Assembly: GCA_037147415.1 (NCBI GenBank)
Contig: JBAWVF010000002.1
Location: forward strand, 4,676 to 68,675
Source: BOG-933 sp037147415
GTDB taxonomy: Bacteria > Pseudomonadota > Alphaproteobacteria > Azospirillales > Azospirillaceae
DNA length: 64,000 nt
Reading direction: 5' to 3'
Below the pieces are notes generated by a model. That model worked only from the letters and a program-made list of their open reading frames with translations, had not been told where the DNA came from and made no database searches. A program made the position numbers and the translations under genes. Shown here piece by piece: positions 58,701 through 64,000 of this stretch (within the stretch, counting starts at the first letter, position 1; every line of letters starts with the position of its first letter).

Positions 58701-59326
58701 GGCGCCGGCCTCCGGAAAGTCAGTGCCCCGGTCGGGCAGGTTTGGGCGCACGCACCGCAACTGACACAGGTTGAATCGCCCATCAAATCATCAAGATCGA
58801 ACGTAATACGCGCCGTAGTGCCGCGACCCGACAGCCCGATTACCTCTTGAATGGTCAGTTCGCCGCAAGCCTGAATGCAACGCTGGCAATGAATGCAGGC
58901 ATCGCGCGCAACATCAATGCCGGGGTGGCTACGATCAACTTTACCGGGACGAGCGCTTAAAGGATAGCGGGTGTGATCGACGCCGATGCGCCTGGCCAGA
59001 GCGGCCGCTTCGGACGTGGCGCCGAATTCGGCCTCCGCCAGCAACAATTCCATCACCGTGCGGCGCGCGTTAAGCGCGCGCGGGCTGGAGGTCAAGACCT
59101 GCATTCCGGCTTGCGGTTTGGTATTGCAACTGGAAGAAAGGGCGCGGCGTCCGACGATTTCAACCACACACAGCCGGCAATTGCCGTCGGGGTGAAAGTC
59201 GGGCTCACTCGAGAGACAAAGCCGCGGAATCTCGGTGCCCAGACGGTTCGCCACCTGCCAGATTGTTTCGCCCGTGTCGGCCGTGACCGTTTGGCCGTCG
59301 AGCGTGAAGGCTATTTCTCCCGCCAT
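58697..59326 (-). CDS. Formate dehydrogenase iron-sulfur subunit (2Fe-2S and two 4Fe-4S)
   Basis: 209 residues. An N-terminal 2Fe-2S ferredoxin fold (LCLSSE ... GNCRLCVVEIVGRR ... SSCN) is followed by two 4Fe-4S motifs, CIHCQRCIQAC and CVSCGACAQTC. In FdsA- or NuoG-like enzymes this part is fused to the catalytic subunit; here it is a separate overlapping gene. It passes electrons from the Mo site to an acceptor. No diaphorase (FdsB) gene is in the window, so the acceptor is unknown. GGGGGAGG lies about 11 bases before the start. Confidence 0.88.
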   Translation of the reverse strand: MAGEIAFTLDGQTVTADTGETIWQVANRLGTEIPRLCLSSEPDFHPDGNCRLCVVEIVGRRALSSSCNTKPQAGMQVLTSSPRALNARRTVMELLLAEAEFGATSEAAALARRIGVDHTRYPLSARPGKVDRSHPGIDVARDACIHCQRCIQACGELTIQEVIGLSGRGTTARITFDLDDLMGDSTCVSCGACAQTCPTGALTFRRPAP

Positions 59327-59413
59327 TCCGTAATTTCCTCCCCCGGCAAGGATTGTTCTTTTGCCACTCTTTGCCGAAGACTATACCCGAAGCCTGGATC
59401 ATGATCCATAAGC

Positions 59414-60505
59414 GTGGAAAATGACGTGAATCGCAGCGTAAATCCCTTCAACGCGGCGCTGGCGTGGCTGGAGGCCGTGCCGGCGGCGGCGCGTCATGAA
59501 CGCATTCCCGTGCTCGAGTCGGGCGGGCGGGTGCTTGCCGCGCCGGTACTTGCGCCGCGCGACCAGCCCGCCGTCGACCGGGCTTTGCTCGATGGTTATG
59601 CCGTGCATGCCGCGGAAACCGTCGGGGCCGGGGCTTATAACCCGCTGCTGCCGGCGTCTGCGGTCGCGGTCGCCGCGGGTGACCGACTGCCGCCGGGCAC
59701 CGATGCCGTTGCGTCTTGTGACATGGTTTCTTGTGATGCCGGTTTTCCGGAATTCACGGTCCCGATTGCCCCGGGCGAGGGGGTTGACCGTGCCGGCCGG
59801 CGGTTGCGGCATGGTGTCGCGGCGCTCGAGGTCGGTGGCCACCCGGTGCGGCCGGAACAACTCGCCTTACTGATCGAGCTTGGCATCACCACGGTTACGG
59901 TGTTCGCCCACCCGCGCGTTGCCTTATCCGTGTCGAGTCCGCGTCCGCCCGATGGGGCCGACACGGTGACGCCGATGCTACAGGCTTTGATTGCGCGCGA
60001 CGGCGGAGCAATCGATACACGGGCGCCGGACCTTATTATAACAGCGGGCGGAAGCTTTCCCCCGCCGCTGCCTGCTTCCGCCGATTTTATTCCCGAGCTG
60101 TACGGCTTTGCCTTGCGGCCGGGCGGCTCGGCCGGGCTCGGGCGGCGGGACGGGGTGCCGGTGATTCTGCTGCCGGGCGAGCCGCTCGCCTGCCTCACCG
60201 CTTATGATTTATTGGCGGCACGCTTGATCCGGCGCCGGTCGGGGCTGGTCGGCGCCCTGCCCTATCCGACGGTGAGCCTGCCGGCCGGGCGCAAGTTCGT
60301 CTCGAGGATCGGCTCGACCGACATCGTGCGGGTGCGGCTGGGGCCGGGCCGGGTCGAGCCGCTCGGGCCGCTCGAGGGCGGTGGTTTGGCGCTTGCGGCG
60401 CGGGCCGATGGATTTGTTATAATCCCGGCCGCGCGCGAAGGGTATGCTCCGGGCGAGAGCGTGACCGTTTACCATCACGGAGCCGTTGTTCATGAGCGAG
60501 GCTGA
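59414..60505 (+). CDS. Degenerate MoeA-like protein
   Basis: 363 residues. The MoeA domain order is recognisable (DRALLDGYAVHAA, APGEGVDRAGRRL, LITAGGSFPP, LLPGEPLACLTAYDLLA), but the STGDEL and GGVSVG...D signatures of active MoeA are altered, so it may not insert molybdenum. It opens a run of three overlapping moeA paralogues and is divergent from the formate dehydrogenase genes. Start GTG 59414 has no clear ribosome site. GC content here is much higher than in the magnetosome genes. Confidence 0.8.
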   Translation: MENDVNRSVNPFNAALAWLEAVPAAARHERIPVLESGGRVLAAPVLAPRDQPAVDRALLDGYAVHAAETVGAGAYNPLLPASAVAVAAGDRLPPGTDAVASCDMVSCDAGFPEFTVPIAPGEGVDRAGRRLRHGVAALEVGGHPVRPEQLALLIELGITTVTVFAHPRVALSVSSPRPPDGADTVTPMLQALIARDGGAIDTRAPDLIITAGGSFPPPLPASADFIPELYGFALRPGGSAGLGRRDGVPVILLPGEPLACLTAYDLLAARLIRRRSGLVGALPYPTVSLPAGRKFVSRIGSTDIVRVRLGPGRVEPLGPLEGGGLALAARADGFVIIPAAREGYAPGESVTVYHHGAVVHERG

Positions 60506-62468
60506 GCGGTTGGCGGCGCTGTGGCGGGCGGCGCGGCAGGAACAATTCCTCGAGGTCGCCGGTCGTGACGAGGCCGAGACGCGCTTTCGGGCCCGGCTGC
60601 GCCTGGACCCGCTCGAGGCCGAAACGATTGCGCTGACGGCGGCGCTCGGCCGGGTGCTGGCCGATGATGTGGTGGCGCCGGTCGATGTTCCGGGCTTCGA
60701 CCGGGCGATGGTCGATGGCTTTGCCGTGCGTGCGGCCGATACTGCGGGCGCCGCGACGGACGCGCCCCGTTTATTGCGGCTCAATCATGAGTTGCTGACT
60801 CCCGGCGTGTGTCCGGTGGCAATGATCGAGGCCGGAACCGCGACCGTGATCGCCACCGGCGGCATGGTGCCGCGCGGTGCCGATGCCGTGGTCATGATCG
60901 AGGACACCGAGGCGACCGAGACTAACGGCGTCGTGACGGTTGAGGTCGGGCACCCGATTGCCCCCGGGAAAGGGATTGCCGCGGCCGGCTCCGATATGGC
61001 GTGCGGCGAGACCGTGTTGCGAGCGGGGGCGCTGTTAGGCTCGCGCGAAATCGGCATGCTGGCGGCGGTCGGGCTCGGCGAGGTTGCGGTCAGGCGCCGG
61101 CCGCGCGTTGCCATCCTGTCGACCGGAGACGAGATTATCGCGCCGGGCCGGGCGCTTAAGCCGGGTCAGGTCCATGACAGCAATGCCGCCTTGCTGGCGG
61201 CGGCGGTCATCGAATCGGGCGGCGAGCCGGTCCCGCTCGGCATCGTGCCCGATTTGGAACCGGCACTCGAAGCGGCGCTGAAACAGGCCTTGGCCGCGGG
61301 CGATCTCGTGCTGCTCTCGGGCGGGACGTCGAAGGGGGCGGGCGATCTGGCCGGGCGGGTGGTGGCGCGCCTGACCGATCCCGGCGTGATCGTGCACGGG
61401 GTGGCGCTGAAGCCGGGCAAGCCCTTGTGTCTGGCCGCGCATGCCGGCAAGCCGGTGGTGATTTTGCCCGGCTTTCCCACGTCGGCGATTTTCACCTTTC
61501 ACGAGTTCGTCGCTCCGCTGATCCGGCTGTTGGGCGGCAGGCCGGTGGATCGGGCCGCATCGGTGGCGGCGACACTGCCGGTGACGCTGCGTTCCGAGCC
61601 GGGGCGGACCGAATATGTCATGGTCTCGCTGGTGCGGGACGGCGCAGGCGGGCTGGCGGCCTATCCGCTTGATAAGGGCTCGGGTTCGGTCACGTCCTTT
61701 GCCCGGGCCGACGGCTTCGTCACGGTGCCGGCGGCAACGGAGGCGGTCGCGGCCGGAACCCCGGTCGGCGTGCGCTTGATCGGCGCATCGGCCGAGCCGG
61801 CGGAACTCACGATTATCGGCAGCCATTGCCTCGGCCTGGATCTGCTGATCACCCGGCTGGAACGCGAGGGCGTGCGGGTCAAGGCGCTGAATGTCGGCAG
61901 CACCGGCGGGCTGGTCGCGGCGCGGCGCGGCGAATGCGATCTGGCCGGAATTCACCTGCTCGATTCCGAAAGCGGCGAGTATAACAGCCCGTTTTTAGCC
62001 CCCGGGCTGGCGTTGATCCCCGGTTGGCGCCGCTTGCAAGGGCTGGTTTATCGTGGCGATGATGCTCGGTTTACAGGGCCTCGGTTTACCGGGGGTAATG
62101 CCGCCGAAATCCTGGCGGCGGCGCTGGCGGACGATCGCTGTTTGATGGTCAATCGCAATGCGGGCAGCGGCACCCGCCTGTTGATCGATGGTATCTTAGG
62201 GACGGCGCGCCCGCCCGGTCACTCTTATCAGGCGCGCTCGCATAACGGGGTGGCGGCGGCGGTCATGCAAGGCCGGGCCGACTGGGGCGTGGCGATCGAG
62301 TCGGTCGCGCGCCGCTACGGGCTCGGTTTTGCCCCGCTGAGTGACGAGCACTATGATTTCGTGGTTCCGATGGCGCGCTTGACCCAGGCTCCGGTCCGCC
62401 GCTTTATCGAGCTGATGAACAGCGCCGAACTGCGGGCGGCGCTCGAGGCTGCGGGGTTCGGAGCATGA
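60492..62468 (+). CDS. moeA: MoeA fused to periplasmic-binding-like (LysR substrate) domain
   Basis: 658 residues. Residues about 1-415 are a complete MoeA with FDRAMVDGFAV, ILSTGDEI, LLSGGTSKGAGD and ILPGFPTSAIFTF; it inserts molybdenum into molybdopterin. Residues about 430-650 are a PBP_like domain (SHCLGLDLLITRLER, AGIHLLD, MVNRNAGSGTR) of the kind that binds a ligand such as molybdate. This two-domain form is common in proteobacteria. ATG 60492 overlaps the end of the upstream gene and the stop overlaps the next start (ATGA). Confidence 0.9.
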   Translation: MSEAERLAALWRAARQEQFLEVAGRDEAETRFRARLRLDPLEAETIALTAALGRVLADDVVAPVDVPGFDRAMVDGFAVRAADTAGAATDAPRLLRLNHELLTPGVCPVAMIEAGTATVIATGGMVPRGADAVVMIEDTEATETNGVVTVEVGHPIAPGKGIAAAGSDMACGETVLRAGALLGSREIGMLAAVGLGEVAVRRRPRVAILSTGDEIIAPGRALKPGQVHDSNAALLAAAVIESGGEPVPLGIVPDLEPALEAALKQALAAGDLVLLSGGTSKGAGDLAGRVVARLTDPGVIVHGVALKPGKPLCLAAHAGKPVVILPGFPTSAIFTFHEFVAPLIRLLGGRPVDRAASVAATLPVTLRSEPGRTEYVMVSLVRDGAGGLAAYPLDKGSGSVTSFARADGFVTVPAATEAVAAGTPVGVRLIGASAEPAELTIIGSHCLGLDLLITRLEREGVRVKALNVGSTGGLVAARRGECDLAGIHLLDSESGEYNSPFLAPGLALIPGWRRLQGLVYRGDDARFTGPRFTGGNAAEILAAALADDRCLMVNRNAGSGTRLLIDGILGTARPPGHSYQARSHNGVAAAVMQGRADWGVAIESVARRYGLGFAPLSDEHYDFVVPMARLTQAPVRRFIELMNSAELRAALEAAGFGA

Positions 62469-63685
62469 CGGAAATGTTGACGGCGGACGCGGCGCGTGCC
62501 GCGCTGATCCGGGCGGTCGAGCCGGTCACCGGACGCGAGACGGTCGCTTTGTTCGACGCGGCCGGGCGGGTGCTGGCGGCCGATCTGGTCTCCGGCCGGA
62601 TGGTGCCGCCCAACGATAACGCCGCGGTTGACGGCTATGCCGTGTTTGCGGCCGATCTCGACTCGACGGGCGAGGTGGACTTGCCGGTAACCGCGCGCGT
62701 GGTGGCCGGAGCGCTGCCGGATCGGCCGGGCCGGCGTGGCGAGGCGATCCGCATCTTTACCGGGGCGCCGGTGCCTGCGGGTGTCGACACGATCTTACCA
62801 CAGGAAATCTGTCGGGAACTGCCGGGTGGGCGGGTGATTTTGCCGGCGGTGAAGCCGGGAAGCAATTTGCGCAAGGCCGGCGAGGATATCGAGGCGGGTG
62901 CCTGCGTGCTGCGGGCGGGGACTCGATTGCGGCCGCAGGAGGTCGGGCTTGCCGCGTCGATCGGGTGTCATCGGCTGGAGGTGTTTCGTCGGCCCCGGGT
63001 TGCGCTGTTTTCCACCGGCGATGAGTTGCGCGAACCGGGCGAGCCGGCCGCAGGTGCCGCGATCTATGACGCCAACCGCTACAGTCTGGCCGGGTTGTTG
63101 AGCGGGCTCGGCTGTATCGTCGAGGATTTCGGCATCGTCCCCGATCAACTGGCGGTGTTGCGGGAGACCTTGGGCCGGGCCGCGTCCGGCTGTGACGCGG
63201 TGCTGACCTCGGGCGGGGTCTCGGTCGGCGAGGAAGACCATGTTCGCGCCGCGGTCGAGGCGCTGGGCCGGTTGGAGTTTTGGCGCATTGCGATCCGGCC
63301 GGGGCGTCCGTTGGCGTTCGGTCGGCTCGGGGCGGTGCCGTTCCTCGGGTTGCCCGGGAATCCGGTTGCGGTCATGGTCACCTTCATGATGTTCGCCCGG
63401 CCGCTGTTGCAACGGTTGGCGGGAGCCGAGCCGGTGCCGCCGCTGCGCTTTCCGGTGGTGGCCGGGTTCAGCATGAAGAAACGGGCGGGGCGGCGCGAAT
63501 GGGTGCGGGCGTCGATAACGCGCACCGCCGACGGGCGAGCGGTGGCCGCGCGTTTTGCCCGTGAAGGCTCGGGTATTCTGACCTCGATGAGCGCCAGCGA
63601 CGGCCTGCTCGAGCTGCCCGAGGCGCCCGAGCGGATCAATGAGGGCGATCTTCTCGACTTTCTGCCCTTTTCGGAGCTGCTGTGA
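62465..63685 (+). CDS. moeA: MoeA, molybdopterin molybdenumtransferase
   Basis: 406 residues. All main motifs of MoeA are intact: NDNAAVDGYAVFA, FSTGDELREPG, TSGGVSVGEEDH and LGLPGNPVAVMVTF. It catalyses the final molybdenum insertion, serving the Mo-dependent formate dehydrogenase upstream on the other strand. The start overlaps the previous stop (ATGA), so the three moeA-type genes form one operon. Only minor differences from standard MoeA are seen. Confidence 0.93.
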   Translation: MTEMLTADAARAALIRAVEPVTGRETVALFDAAGRVLAADLVSGRMVPPNDNAAVDGYAVFAADLDSTGEVDLPVTARVVAGALPDRPGRRGEAIRIFTGAPVPAGVDTILPQEICRELPGGRVILPAVKPGSNLRKAGEDIEAGACVLRAGTRLRPQEVGLAASIGCHRLEVFRRPRVALFSTGDELREPGEPAAGAAIYDANRYSLAGLLSGLGCIVEDFGIVPDQLAVLRETLGRAASGCDAVLTSGGVSVGEEDHVRAAVEALGRLEFWRIAIRPGRPLAFGRLGAVPFLGLPGNPVAVMVTFMMFARPLLQRLAGAEPVPPLRFPVVAGFSMKKRAGRREWVRASITRTADGRAVAARFAREGSGILTSMSASDGLLELPEAPERINEGDLLDFLPFSELL

Positions 63686-63730
63686 AAGCGGAGTTGCTGT
63701 GAAAAATATTACAGTGGTTGAAAACCCGCC

Positions 63731-63854
63731 CTCTCCTTCGTCGCCTCCGCTCTCTCCTTCGTCACCCCCGCTCTCTTCTTCGTCACCTCCGCTCTCTTCT
63801 TCGTCGCCTCCGCTCTCTCCTTCGTCACCCCCGCTCTCTTCTTCGTCACCCCCG
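63731..63854. repeat. 21-bp minisatellite (five full units and one partial)
   Basis: A 19-base partial unit and five 21-base units of the form CTCTCYYCTTCGTCRCCYCCG run head to tail. The last unit leads directly into the left arm of the palindrome at 63845. It is 45 bases after the moeA stop. It has no clear coding meaning. Confidence 0.9.
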
Positions 63855-63909
63855 CGAAAGCGGGGGTCCAGCGTAACAAGTACTGGATTCCCGCTTTCGC
63901 GGGAATGAC
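63845..63909. repeat. REP-like palindromic element
   Basis: Two 27-base arms, GTCACCCCCGCGAAAGCGGG... at 63845-63871 and its inverted partner ...CCCGCTTTCGCGGGAATGAC at 63883-63909, differ at four positions. This is the familiar GTCATTCCCGCGAAAGCGGG-type interspersed repeat of proteobacteria. Confidence 0.88.
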
Positions 63910-64000
63910 GGAAGAGGGGGAAGAGGGGGAAGCGAACGCAAAAGGCCGGGAGTAGCAAATGCCTGGCTCTGATCTCTTTATTGTCTTCATTTTCGTCACC
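63910..64000. other. Right edge of the window, no gene recognised
   Basis: The last 90 bases show no supported gene. The stretch is purine-rich (GAAGAGGGGGAAGAGGGGGA) near 63910-63933. Confidence 0.5.

Noticed and set aside
61035..61955. 306-codon minus-strand frame opposite the MoeA fusion gene
   Set aside because: Arg/Gln/Asp-rich mirror of a well supported gene.
63731..63854. Possible CRISPR array
   Set aside because: Units are contiguous 21-bp tandem repeats with no unique spacers and no cas genes.
62795..63958. 387-codon minus-strand frame across moeA and the repeats
   Set aside because: Antisense of a clear MoeA and of the 21-bp repeats; common in GC-rich DNA.
1..64000. tRNA or rRNA genes
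   Set aside because: No cloverleaf or rRNA-like sequence was noticed while reading; a dedicated scan would be needed to exclude them fully.

Overview
The window is part of a magnetosome gene cluster from a magnetotactic alphaproteobacterium, most likely Rhodospirillales/Magnetospirillum-like. The left end carries the start of a mamAB-type operon in the Magnetospirillum order, mamE (3' end only)-mamJ-mamK-mamL-mamM-mamO. MamM keeps its family metal-site residues, and MamO is the usual protease-like/TauE fusion. mamN, mamP, mamA, mamQ and mamB do not follow; after mamO the region turns into a long mosaic of other genes. Three Mms6/MamD-type proteins, an MmsF/MamF protein, a MamH-like transporter, a second MamJ-like protein beside a ParA-like ATPase, and fur confirm that the cluster deals with biomineralisation, chain organisation and iron.

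Layout. 1-6.5 kb: mamE-J-K-L-M-O. 6.5-13 kb: two pentapeptide-repeat proteins (one with a PilZ domain), a Sel1-repeat protein, two small STAS-like proteins and several unknowns. 13-18.5 kb: fur, a Cys4/peptidoglycan-binding-like protein, a first Mms6-like module with a convergent multi-pass coiled-coil membrane protein, and a ZorC-like protein. 18.6-30 kb: amino-acid-binding protein, degenerate hemerythrin, DUF2339 protein, hybrid kinase with response regulator, a ZorA/ZorB-like stator pair and a phosphopantetheinyl transferase. 30-36 kb: Crp/Fnr regulator, a double-CZB zinc protein, a second Mms6-like module, a REC-STAS protein, a canonical hemerythrin and small secreted proteins. 36.5-39.7 kb: a vWA-PP2C-kinase triad of the TerY-P type. 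39.7-42 kb: mms6-mmsF behind a Fur-box-like site, with a paralogue of the coiled-coil membrane protein. 42-49.5 kb: a second hybrid kinase/regulator pair, ParA, the second MamJ-like protein and the MamH-like transporter. 49.5-53.5 kb: a second stator-like operon with an FHA protein, and a two-repeat protein behind a perfect CRP-type site. 53.5-56.5 kb: an iteron-bearing origin with repA, a winged-helix protein and a small replication-type protein. 56.6-63.7 kb: formate dehydrogenase subunits and three overlapping moeA paralogues in clearly GC-richer DNA. The window ends in a 21-bp minisatellite joined to a REP-like palindrome.

How the parts may work together (inference): the mam/mms genes build, fill and align magnetosomes. 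The sensors and ligand-binding proteins (hemerythrin, CZB, PilZ, REC-STAS, Crp/Fnr, Fur) could couple this to oxygen, metal and second-messenger signals. The Zorya-like genes, the TerY-P triad and the stator/FHA operon are the least expected residents. They are either defence or stress islands nested in the cluster, or motor and signalling machinery recruited by it. The replication module suggests that this part of the cluster is, or once was, carried by a plasmid-like replicon.
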